NCBI RefSeq assembly: GCF_037975245.1
Contig: NC_092564.1
Coordinates: forward strand, 17,905,984-17,969,983
Direction: 5' to 3'
DNA length: 64,000 bases
DNA from: Apostichopus japonicus
Lineage: Eukaryota > Echinodermata > Holothuroidea > Aspidochirotida > Stichopodidae
In this document: positions 23,251 through 36,800 of the stretch, one piece after another
How the letters are laid out: the number at the start of each line of letters is the position of its first letter
Position numbering within the stretch: position 1 is the first letter of the stretch
Notes under the pieces: model-generated
What the model was told of the DNA's origin: nothing
The model's database searches: none
What the model saw: the letters and a program-made list of their open reading frames with translations, nothing else
Position numbers and translations under genes: made by a program

Positions 23251-26200
23251 ACAAAGGAAAGGAAAATGATAAACAGTTTGAATGTAACAGTATTAGATGC
23301 ATCTATAACATGGTGTGCTGTCAATGTTAGCCTAAGTTTGATTAGTGATTACTTTGTGAGTAGAAGAAGGAAGCTGATAAAACAGATTTAATGTAACAGT
23401 ACTATAGACTTACAGAGTACAAGAGATGTCATTTTTGAGTTGCAAAATAACAGCCAGTCCTATTGGCTTAGCTTTCTCAAAACGAGGTGTGTCCAAAATG
23501 TTGCTTAAAACTGACAAACTGCTTGAAAAATTATCATTAGATGACAATGGGTTGCACATGTACTATTTCGTATCTCTGAAGATAACATATGGATGTATTT
23601 AATTTTTTTTCTATTTTTCTGTTTCTCCCTCTCCCGCCCCCCCCCCCCTCCCTCAGACCAGGCTCTCGCCTTCTTTCTTGCAGTGTCAATCGATGATTGA
23701 AAACTGAACTTGAATTTATTATGTATCTCATTAAAGGTCAAGACATAAAGCTGTTCAGATGTATTTAGCAAGGAATTAAGTCCCCTCAAATTAAAATTGT
23801 GATATGTCAATTTTATCGCTGATAAAAGCTGTGTTTATAATTTTGGGAGGAGCTTAGCATCAGGCGGTGACTAAATCTTGTCATATTCATGTGTTTACAT
23901 AACTGTATTCCTTTCATTGTAAAATAAGAGGATCTCATCTAAAGTGGGTTTGAATAACAACAATTGGTTTCTTCTAATTAGCGAGTTGTTAATGGTTCAT
24001 TCCAATGGAAAGTACCTTGTGTCCCACAGAGTTAATTTACTGAACTCTGTTTTCTATTTGCGGAACGATTAATGATACATTATGCATTATAAGATGACAA
24101 TTTAGTGGAGTGTATAAGTACCAGATGACATTTTCATGGACATTGCCTTTTCCTTTGTCGATGGAATATGTCCTGAGAAATATGACACACATACCCACAG
24201 CTGTAAAGGAGCTATAAGAACACCAATGGACATAGATCCATCGTATTGCTATCATTCAGGTGTATTTAGTCCCTGCTAGATGTAACAAGTCTTGTAATGA
24301 GTCATGAATCAAGTCACTGACTTGTAACAAAAATTCCAACTGAATCTAAGTTTAACAAGGTTTTTTTTTGCTCCCAAGGATAGTACAGTGAATTAAGTAC
24401 ATGACTCATAGGCAAGTCAGATTAAATCATTGGCAATGACTCAACTCGACTTTTAAATTGATGCGACTTGGTAAAGAAACATAACTTATTTTTCTTTTAA
24501 TCCTTTAACCCTCTACCACGATGTGTTATCCTAACGACAGACATTTGGTGCAAGTCCACCAAAATGCTTGATTTTTTACCATAAACAGTTACCAACCAAC
24601 ATGAAATATTAGACACATAAATGATGAGTTCTTTTTTCTTTTTCTTTTTTTCTCTCATTTTTGTAAGTTTTGGAGCAATTGTTTGACAGACTTTTAAATT
24701 GTTGAAAGTTTAGTCACAAAGAGAAATAATTGCCTTGACAAAAACATGCGTCAATCTGTCATTTTGTTGTTCTTATTCTTGTTACTGGTTTCTATTCTCT
24801 GCGTGAACTCTTTTTGCCTCTCTCTGGCTCTCTATCAACAACATTCATAATTTCATATGGTGGACCTAAATATTTTTGTGATATATGAAATATTCCCATG
24901 AAAAAAAAAAAGAAGCTACATGACCAGGATCTATACTAGCCCCCTCGCCCCTAGAGGACAAATCTCTCCATTCCTTACTCATTTATTTCCAATTATTTGT
25001 AGGCCTATAGGTAACCGCATATTCATGCAAAAACAACAACAGCAAATGAGGGGGGGGGGGGCAGGGGGGTTCCAATATCCCCAACAAATGTGATAAAAGT
25101 ACAGTACAGTATAGTTTTAAATACTTGTCCCGTATTAATTGCTAAATTTGACTTACTATAAATTGTATTATGTAACTCATTCGATATCTCTATAAATAAA
25201 GACAGTTGAAAGGAATTCGTCCCTTTGCGTGTAAAGCTTATTTATAGTCTAAATACGCCTCAGAATGTACCATTTTAGGTCTAATATTTCATTTTCTTCT
25301 GGGTGTGGGGAAGAAACCCCTCTATACATGGAGTCAGTTTCAGACACCACAGGGCCACATCTCATAATCCTAGGTCCGCCCCCTGATGAACGTACTAAAG
25401 ATGCGTTAATTTATCTCAAATGACCCTTGACCGATTGAATTTGGATAAAATTTCATACCTTCCAATTTCAAACTACATACATATATATATACCACCACGT
25501 GCATCTCTTTCGAAAGGAAGGAACGCACACGCGACTCGTCGCGACATTGTGATCATAAGTGCTAATTTGAAGTGTTTACCGGAGAGATTTTGAAGGTCTT
25601 AAGAACCGATCCGAACATCGAGGAGTGGGGTAAATATAGATGCAACAGCCCGCATGTTTAACGAGACTTTGATTAGTTTGGAATTCTTTCAAAGTTTCGA
25701 GGTGACTATGTTGATTTGTTTAATTTCTTTGCCTTGGTCTACGTTTGGTTGGTGCCTCTCAACTAAAAGGTGGAGGGTCAGCACACTAATACATGCCGCC
25801 AGGAGTTTTCAATATAAATAAAAGTACTAAATGGGTGGAAATAAACAAAAGCAACTCATGTGGCCGGTCTGAGGGTGATTTTTCGTGCATGGTTTTATGT
25901 GTGTCAAAGTTTACCTTGCGCAAAGTTAATGGTCTTTCGTCACCTAACATAGCTCACAATATATCTGCAGGTTCACATGCCATGACCGATAGAAAGCTAA
26001 TATGTAGACATTTGAAAATGATTTCGCTCTAGTACATATGCTTTCAAACTTTTAATACTAAGTTACACTTACTTGTGATAATGATGAGGTATATGTCTGC
26101 AACTTCTCATATAATGAGTATAGAACAAAAGAAATGGACAAAGAACTACGTAGCCAAGATATGTGATGAGGAGTGAGTGGTGTTAGGGGGGGGGGGACGA

Positions 26201-27159
26201 AGAGGAGGGAGGGAGATAGATAATTTATAACATTAAATTGACGTGATACATACTGAAGGCTTTGCATGCGAGATAAGAGGGGTGGGGGGGGGGTGTAGAG
26301 TGTCCGTCTGACGTCATCTGTGGTTATGGTTCGATAAACTGTACTATCATTTTCAGCAAAATAATTTCCAAATTGTCAAAAAACGTGTGTTAAATTGAAA
26401 ATTAACAATTATTGATAAATTTCTTTAACCTCGTGATCCGTTACTCCTTAAGACATTGTGAAATGTTATATCACGGAGTGTTACGTGATACTGCAGTAAA
26501 CTTTGAAAACAGAGGGCGCTATTGACAGGTCACCGATTCAACAAAGCATTTGTGACGTCTTGTGTCCTGCTTGCTTGTCCTGTTGGTAACGCCCACCTTA
26601 AATTGACTGGAGATCAAACTAAATGAACATTGTTTAACAAGTACTTGAACGGCAAGAAGATAGGACAACAAAACATGACTTTTTCCAGAACAGCCTTTTC
26701 TTTTTTTCTGGGCAGTAATTCTGAACACTTCAGTATATTCGTAGCTAAGGGTTCCAGTAAACGTTAGATATACCATCGCGTGAATTTGTTAAAACTGATT
26801 TTATATATATCCATATCAATAGATATAGCTTCTTTTCTGAGGATGTTATTAATATCTCTAAATGTAGGCCATTGAAAGAAAAACACCTCTTCAATCGATA
26901 CCGTATACTATTGTTCAATGGGAGTGATCTTCTCTGCTTAGTAAAACGTTTTATATCTACTCCTATTTGTAGCTGGCTGAGAATGCAAACTTTTAATTGT
27001 TGTTTGCCGGCCTTTTAGCAAGGTTATTATCAGATATTTAGTGGAATTTACAAGGCGTGTTAAAATGTTCGCGTCGAAGACAGTTCAATCTTAAACGAGC
27101 AGAATTAAAAGAAGAAATATTTTTTTGTTCGAAGTAACCGTCTAGAGATAAACTTTAAA
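23251..27159. other. Intergenic region between cyclin H and the PLP-enzyme gene
   Basis: No exon was recognised. It holds homopolymer runs (C-run near 23638, G-runs near 25050, 26187 and 26284) and AT-rich unique sequence. No clear promoter element could be named; the start region of the next gene is immediately right. Confidence 0.35.
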
Positions 27160-28876
27160 ATGCCGGAAATGACAGAAAATATATTACCTGGTATGATACC
27201 GGAGAAAATCAACCCAGATTCTTTCGATCTAGATGAAGCAGAAAGATATCTTATAGGGGATACTATTGGACACGAAACAACTGCGCATGACGAAAGAAAC
27301 AGAGGCGCTCTGCTAAGTCAACGAAAACAACGTCTTTTGAGATATGTGGAAGAAAACACTATTGGTCATCGTTCGGAGTTTGTTGGACCTTACGGTAGAA
27401 AACGAGGTTTGTAAATAACGTTCTAAAGCACGGGCGGTTTCAGGAAATTTCGGAGGACGGGGGCCGGGAGAAATGTGTTAGTAGATACCGAAATTACCAC
27501 CGACAACGAGGTGCATTACAGAGCATCGGTAAAAAGCAAGGACTGCCTGCTCAGTGAGAAGGGGTTTAAGATGTTCAACTTGGTTTCGGGCAAATTATGT
27601 TTGCCACTAAATTTTTAGTACCAAAAAGAACAAAAGAAAGAGAAGAGGGATCCAGGCTTTAGCACCCCTCCCCTCCCCACTCCTGGACGAGCCCCTTATA
27701 CGCTTAAAATAAATTGACCACGTTCAATTGAGTAGATAGGAAAGGAAATGCAATCATTTGATAAGATGTATGAGGGAGAACAATTCTTGGATGTAAATAA
27801 ATAGGTATATAGAGCCTTTGTATTTCATTAATGAATATTAGCCTAATATTATATAATATTACTCTAATGTGCTCAAACGTTTGATTAGATTCTCATTTGT
27901 TTTTGATAAATCATCAAAAATGCAGACAAAAAAAAAAAAAAAGAAAGAAGAAAATAAAGAAAGGAAGGGATTTTTCTTAAATGTTTGCATCTTCCCTATC
28001 GCTCTTTAACCATAGATATTACAATATTTTTTTTAAAGAATTTATCGGATATTTTCATGAGAGTAAATTTGCTGGCATACCAAAAGCGATATTTTGTACC
28101 AAATACGTTTATGTGTCACTGTTCACTCCGTTTCATGTGTTTTTCAGCCATCTACTGCGATTACACAGCTTCCGGTAGGTAAGTTCCAAGTTGTTCTCTT
28201 TTCCGCATTAAAAATGTTGTTCGTGGACCCAGAGTGTCATAATCACATATTCGACAGATGTCTTGATTGTACATCCATGCTAGAACTGTAAAACACCATA
28301 ACTAATAAACGAAAACGTATAAACCTTTCCTCAAAAAGCTGTGTATATATAACTATAGACCATTTATTTACTGCATGTACAGATAGGTTGTTATAGCATC
28401 GGATATGTCTGTGATAAATAAACGTCAACTTGTATACATTTAATTCATGTGTACATAGGACAATATGTAAAAGAAAAATTAAAAATAAAAGTCTCGGAAA
28501 ATGTACCTAAAAGATTTGCCCATATACCTATTAATAATTATTGTGATAGTAAAATCGATATTAAGTAAGTATTTATGAAGATATAAGCACAGGCAAAATA
28601 ATTTAGAATCTTTACTACATGCCATTTCGAGTGTTGCTATACATACGATATGGTTACTTCTAAAAACGTATCTTTCGTGCTATGAACGATCTCCAGTTTT
28701 TCTCGCTGCACTCTTGTTCATTATTTCTCGTCGTTTGCTGTTATTATTATTAATTAATATTAATATTATTATTATTATTATTTTTAGTATTATTATTATT
28801 ATTAATATTAATATTATTATTATTATTATTAATATTATTATTATTATTTATTATTATTATTATTAATTAATATTAA

Positions 28877-28910
<34 letters not shown>

Positions 28911-29006
28911 TAATATTAATATGATTATTATTATTATTTATTATTATTTATTATTATTATTAATTAATATTAATATTATTATTAATTAATATTAATATTA
29001 TTATTA

Positions 29007-29105
<99 letters not shown>

Positions 29106-30784
29106 TATTATTTATTATTTATTATTATTATTATTATTATTATTCGTATTTTACACCACTTATTTCGCTGTATAGCTTTTATTTGATGTTAATCGATGCG
29201 GTACACGGAGAAAATCAGCTCGACAGGATAATGAAATCTCTGTGAAGTAATAAATATAACATCAAACAAATATGTTTAATTTTCTATCATTAAATATACT
29301 GCATATTCAGTAAATCATTCTCCATTAACGAATGGCATTGTTCTAATGATTAATGCCATGTAAAATATCTGATTCCGAAAGTAACCGAGTTTAAAAAATT
29401 CACTAAAAAACTAAGTGGTAATTTGTTGAACACTAACCACTTCAGCGGTTTCATTATAACAATGCATATACCTTGATTTTTGTTTTTATCTTTTGTTATC
29501 AAGACCAGTGAATTTCATTGAGGATTACATCAGGGACCACGTCCACCCCCTTTATGCCAACACTCATACAATCACAGGAGTGATGGCACGGCAAACTACT
29601 CGTTTCAGGCATGAAGCAAGGTAAAAATAATTTTTTCTTCTTTTGCCAAATCGTCAGCTAATCACGTATATTATTATGATAACATATCTTTAAAAATAAA
29701 ATAAAATATAACAGAAATCATGCTACAGTTGATAATAATATCACCAGATCTCCACCCCTATTTAAAGTCTTCATATTTCCTTAAGCCTGATACCATACCC
29801 CCCCCCCCCCCTCCCCATCATTTCCCGGCTTAGGAATTGACCCATGGCCCTGGATTGGATTCCCCTATACCACTCATGTGGTTAGACCGTGAACGACTTT
29901 GAAAGATACAATAACAAAAGATAACAATTAACATTTTTAATTTGCAGAGAATTGATCAAGAAATACGTGAACGCCTCTAATGATGATGTTTTAATCTTTA
30001 CGGGAAGTGGTACAACCGCTGCAGTTCACAAACTTCTCCATGCAATAAATCTGCGCGGTGAAAAAGCCCAACACACGGTAGGTCGAGATTGCAATTTTGG
30101 GACCTTTAAAAAAGGTGAAACTGATAGATTTTGTTTACAACGCTTCAGGCGTCATTTGAATTCAAGGTATTAGGCCGCCATTGTAAATTAAATTTTAAGA
30201 TAACGTCATTATGATCGAATTCAATATCTGTCTCTGTTGGTAATAATGGTTTTTCTTTTGTATAACATGTCCAATTAAAGATTAAACATGTTAGGCTAAA
30301 TTGCCTCGGTGATTTTCAATATTATGTGATACTAGTTGATAAATTAAATCAATTGGTTTGTCTTTATAGTTATGAATATAATCATATAATGCTATTTCTT
30401 GACATTTACTTATCATTTTTATTTCTCGCAATGTCAGGTAGTCTTCGTCGGTCCGTTTGAACACCATTCGAACATATTACCATGGAAAGAAGCTGGGGCT
30501 GCCGTAAGTATTTGTTCTTAGTTAAACAGAGGTCAGACAGAGGTCAAACAGAGGTCAAATGGAGGTCAAACAGATGTTACACACAGTTTAGTAAGAGGTA
30601 TCTGTATCTATATATGATCCAATACATTTCATCATCTATGTTATATCATCAATTCGTGATTAAACGTTATGAAGTATTTTTATTGTGACAGATTGTAAGA
30701 ATACGTGCCACAGATGACGGGATCTTCGATGTGTCACACCTGGAGGAAGAACTTAAGGTGACATTATATCTTACTTTATAATTG

Positions 30785-30843
<59 letters not shown>

Positions 30844-30866
30844 TATATATATATATATAGACATAT

Positions 30867-30899
<33 letters not shown>

Positions 30900-33800
30900 C
30901 ATTTATATATATACACACATATATATATTGTACAGATGCTTCGATAGCAGTAACTAAACATAACTTAATAGTTCGGCCAAAATGTCCGTTTCGTTCTGCG
31001 CTGGAATTGTGTCAATGTTCTTCAGGTTTCCTAGTTCGAAATTACAATACACATTAACATTTACAGTTATTTTCATAGTTTACAATGGGAGCAAAAAATA
31101 GTGTATGCCAATTTAATATGATGTAAGCCTGTACTATTACGGAGTATTTTAAAGACCCTTCATCACTTAAAATCAATGGTCATCGAAACTTATTAAGTTA
31201 CGGTACATCTTTACAAACTGTTTCCGGATTGGTAATCGTGTTTTTCCGACAGAATTACACACAGAAGAAGCGATACAGAATCGGTTGTTTCTGTGCAGCT
31301 TCCAACGTTACCGGTATTATAACGGATACAAACCACGTGACAGCTCTTCTGCACAAGTATGGCGCTCTAGCATTTTGGGACTTTGCTACCGCGGGTAAGT
31401 TAATATATGGAAAGGGTGTAGAAGACGAGTATGTGCGTGTTCGTGTGTGTGTGTGCGTTTGTGTGGGAATGGTGAGGGTTGGGGTTGAGAAAGACATTCA
31501 AATTTATTTCATTAGCTACTGTCCTACTACGAAATTACGACCACAAAAGTATTTTGCTGATTTTCTGAAACATGCAGACGCATATGACATTCTGCAAAAC
31601 TATTAACACAACAACATAATTCCCTGTTGTTTGCTTATTTTGCTTGTATTTTTTTTCATTTTTCTTTCATTTATTACTGCTTTCTCGGTCTGCGGATAGG
31701 TCCATACATGAGAATCGATATGAATCCACCTACAACGCAGTGAGTTCCATTTATTGACTAATTCGTTAGGCTTATACCTTTTTTCATTAAATAGAATGAA
31801 GTATGATACTAACTTTTATTTTGATTTAAAAACAAACAATAAAACAATGATCATGCATATTGATTATGATACCAGGATTGTATTATGCACAATTTTTTTT
31901 GATGTTGACACAAACCGTACATTTACTTTTTTTTCATTCATCTTTATTTTTGTTGCTCTGTTTCCTGCATGTCATTATTCTTTTCCTCTCGTACACAGTG
32001 ACGGACTAGATTGTTCTAAGGATGCCGTTTATCTTTCTCCACACAAGTTTATCGGCGGCGTCGGAACACCTGGTAAGCCGGTCATATATCGCACAAAAGA
32101 AAATAAATGAATACGGTACAAGAGATTTTGTATTCGTTACCTCCTTATGACGTGCCTTTACTTTCGTTTCACGCATGCGCATTCAATTTTTGTTCTTCAT
32201 ATATAAATGTAACTAAAACGCCTTCAGCCATTGCTGATACCCGAGTTAGCGTTACTGAATATATTTTTAAAATTTTTTAAACACCTTTCTTTGTACAGGA
32301 ATCCTCTTAGCAAAGAAGAAGTTATTTACGAATTCTGTACCAAGTCAATGTGGAGGGGGCACTGTTTTATATGTAGGTATTTTAGGGCCATTTCGATAGA
32401 AAATGCTTTGACCAAACTGTTCAGTTGCCTATCAATAATAATACTGAAATTATTTGTCTTTGTCATATTTATATTTCAAGTGGTTGCTGTATGTATAATA
32501 CTAACCATGTGCCTATATGATGCTATGTGCAATCCAATGTTAATGTACTTACCATTTGTATAACTACAGGTGACCAGAAATACACATTTCTATTTGCGGA
32601 ATATCGAAGACAAAGAAGAAGGTGGTACGCCCGCAATTGTAGAATCTATAAGAGCAGGACTCGCATTCAAATTGAAACAGGTCCGTTTTTTTTATTTTTA
32701 GTATCAGCTTGAAAGTCTGCCTCATAGTTAAGGCTAACAAAGGGCCTAAAGTATTTCCATTTCTAATCATAGGGTGCCTATAAATAATGGTCGGCAGAGC
32801 CGATCTGAAGTAAGCAAGTGTGGGGATGGGGTGGGGTGGGGGTGGGGGTTTTGGTGGGGGGGGGGGGCTGGACAAAGCCGGTTTCCTAACATTTGTCCTC
32901 TGTGAAATCAAGAGCAAAAAACACAATCGATGCTTTTTTCAGCGGCTTTTACAATGGAAAACTTTTTTAATGGTTATAACCAGTTATAATTATTAATATT
33001 TTATCAATCATGCGTTTTCGATATATTTTGTGCAGAATTTAAGACGATGAAAAATGTGTATTTTCACTATTTGATATACGTTTTTGTGTGTGCTTTTCTC
33101 TATATACAAGGCAATCGGAACAGACGCAATAATGGCGAGAGAAGTGGAACTTGTGAAGTAAGTAGTTTTTTTAAATAATTTTGTAATATTTTTTTTTCAT
33201 TTTTGCTGATACAGTAAAGGCCACTCCTTAACATTGAAACTGTTGATTTAATTTTGATGATGTCACTTTATCAATACAACAAAATAACATATACGGCGGG
33301 CCCACAGATGAACTATATATGTTCCAGGTTTTTAATAATTAACTCAGTTTTTGAAGAAAGTCAAATCATTTCATATTTCATGGCATCATAGATTTTTGCG
33401 CAATGTATATACTCATGCAAAATAAAGTGGATTGATGAAACTAATTTGTAATATTTAATATTGCAACGACAAACCCTTGCAGGTTTTGATTCTGAGAAGT
33501 TGGATCAATGTGATTAGTCTCAAAAGCTCTGAATTATATATTCTTTAAGGTGTCGGAATTCGTTCTATTTACTTTAAAACTTTAATTCAAATGAATTATT
33601 TTTTATATTTCTGTCTTGTCAAGGACCGCCTTGGAGACTTGGAAGAACAATCCCAACATAATCATCCTGGGGAGTACAGAAGCTGAACGCCTTCCAATCT
33701 TCTCATTTATAATCTTTCATCCGGAGAGCGGTAAACTTCTTCATCATAACTTCATCGCAGTTCTCCTCAATGATCTCTACGGTATCCAAGCACGTGGAGG

Positions 33801-36800
33801 CTGCGCATGCGCAGGTCCTTACGCCCAGGTAAACCAATGCATATACAAACGATTGGCAAATGAAAGGGTCAACGTTATTGCTTTAAGCCTTTTGACCATT
33901 CGATACATGACCATCTGAATTATTCTCAGATATGTTGGGAATGTATGTGTTTGTGTGTGTGTGTGTGGGGGGGGGGGCGAACTATCAGATCGCTTAGTTT
34001 ATAACACTGGTTGAAATTGGAACATAACTAATCATTGTTCGCCTTTCTAGTACTTACATATGACCTGGTCATTCTCTAAGGGTCGAACAGTTATTTCATT
34101 ATCTCGAATAGATGCGTTATCATGTCTAGCAACAATCATAAAAACGTCAACATCATCTTTTCACCGCCAATACCGATGTCCTTTAATGAAACTCGTTAAT
34201 CTCTCTCTCCCCCCCCCCCCCCTTGTTTTTAGGATCTTCTGGGAATCAGCGAGGAACTGGCGGAGAAATTTATCTACTATCTTCTAGATGAAGAGTAAGT
34301 CATTTACATTTTTGCTTTTCTTCTTCAACACTGCAACGTCAACATAAAGCTATACTCACGTAATGGCAGTCATAAACGCTTTCTCTTAATTAGTTATGGT
34401 AACTCTTGCAATTAGTTTTGTTTTATTCTTTTTGAAAACAAAAGTATAACTGACAAGTCTGTATCTGTCTATTCATTTTTCAAATATCATTTTCATCCTA
34501 GAATATGTCTAACATTTGACTCTTGATGAAAACAACTCACTTATGAATAATAACATTTTGTTTGACATGACATTCCAATTTTGTTTTTTTTTCTCTAGAG
34601 ATATTAGGCTGTCTAAATTGACAAAGTTCGCAACAACAGAAGGCAAAGTATCACTGGAAATTCTGAAGTAAGTGTTACATATACGCAGTGGCGGCTAAAA
34701 AACTAATTTACATAGTGGAGGGGACTTGGGGGCGGGGGGGGGGGGCGGGCGGGAGGGGAGGTTATGGCACGCAAACAGTGTTTGGGAAAACATATTTTGG
34801 AAGCGCATCAATACACATGCATGAAGTGCACATCATCGGCAAAGTTATGGTGCAATATTCTTTATGCCATATATTTTCCTGGGCACCTTCATATTACCCT
34901 GTCCCGATTATTTACCCCCACCCCGCCCCCAGCTGTATCCCCTATCTTCATGCCTGAACACGATTAGTTTACTTATTTCTTAAGAGCTTAAAGTTACAAT
35001 CGAAATCTTTATAATTCGAATCTGTCTGTCACCAGAGAGAATTTTTAACTTTATTTCTTGTTTTAATGTCATTCAAGCTGTCTTCAAAATAGGTCGTTTA
35101 CTAACGTGTTATAATTGGGCCTATACAGGAAATGTAACAATTGGTCATTTACATTACAGTTTACATTACAAACTTAAACGATGCCATATTTGTGTTAGAT
35201 AGCTGTGTGTCCACTACAGAGACGAAAGAGAATTGATCTGACTGGTGCTGGGGGAAGGGGTAAGAGGGAGTATCTTATTGACTGGGGTGGAGGGGCCACC
35301 AACGGGGAAGGGGAACCTGAGAGAATTTGATTGGCGAAGAAAAATGAAAATGTATCTTCCTTAAATATCCCTCCCCCTACCGCCCCAACCCTCCCGACCT
35401 CTAGATCTCTAATTAATGGTTCATCTGTTACAGATTTTTAAATACATTTAAATATTTATCATAAATAACTGGTTATTCTGAATATTCTATTATTGTAAAT
35501 CGGTTCTGTCTGAATACATTCATCGTTTAAATTGTTTAATAAAAAAAGAATCAAACTATTATTTACCTCCTCCACAGACCAGGATTTTTGCGTCTTAATC
35601 TCCCATTCTTCTTTTCGGATGAGTTAATCGCCTATGTTCTACTAGCAGTGGATCAAATAGCTAAATATGGATGGAAGCTTCTGCCTCAGGTTAGTCTATC
35701 TCTCTTCTTCATTACTCTTTATTTGATAATTGTTTGTTTTGTATTGTTTGTCTCAAGAAAACGACTCAATTAGTCCAAAAAGTTTGCAAATGAAAAAAAA
35801 AAACATAAACTTTGTCTGACAGAAACATTTTCTTTTCAGTTAATTAACCAGTTCAATAGAAAATAAGACAAAACAACTACATTATATGTAATATTGTTTT
35901 CCATTATATATCCACGTGAAACAATTAATTCCTATTGTTTCAAACACAATACAGTTATTATTTCTTTCGTTCTTTCTTCTTTTCCGTCCAAATTGATTTA
36001 TAGTATGCTCCCAACATAGTGAGTGGTAACTGGGAGTTCATTGGTAAGAAGAGTTATTCAGATGACTGCATCATCACTGAGGACGATAGTTTACATACAA
36101 TCACCTTCAAAGATGGTCACTTTACTGCCCCTAATAGTCCCTATACTGGCTCTCAGCTAGCTAATGTGGAGTACCATCAGTTGCAAGGGGAATATCTGGT
36201 AAGTTTTTTAGATTTGGATGTGAAATGAGAAATCGTGGGCTTACATGGTTTCTTCTGGAGTCGTGGTGTACCGGGAGTCGGAGAGGCGATTCTATCCCTT
36301 ATAGGACACCGTCAACCAATTGATATACTTTAAAGCTACAAATTCCGAATCCGTTCATTCCATTTCCAGTATATTGATATAGAAAATGCAAATTGGATCT
36401 TTCGAGGGTAATTGTCTTTGCTATTATAGCCATAGACATGTAAAAGGGCTTGTCCGGGTTAATGACAAAAATCTTTTGGTATAAATATACGGACAGTACA
36501 TACCACTAGTAAACTACTAGGAATCTCAGGCATATGTCCAGTATATTTGGAAGCCTTCGATACAATGTTAACTTACGCTCAAAGCTTAAACTCAGTGTAG
36601 CTGGAAATAATGGAGAAGACGTCAAAAGGAGCGTTTTGATTGGTTGATGATCAGACGTGTCTAAATTTGGCAAACGAACGGTGGGTAGCAATTCGTTAAC
36701 ATGTACTAGTTATGAGTGGTGAGTACCATATGTTAGTTCGAATATGTCACACTATGTGTGCATCAGGGTATATACAGGTAGTTTGTCTAGAAATGTTTCG

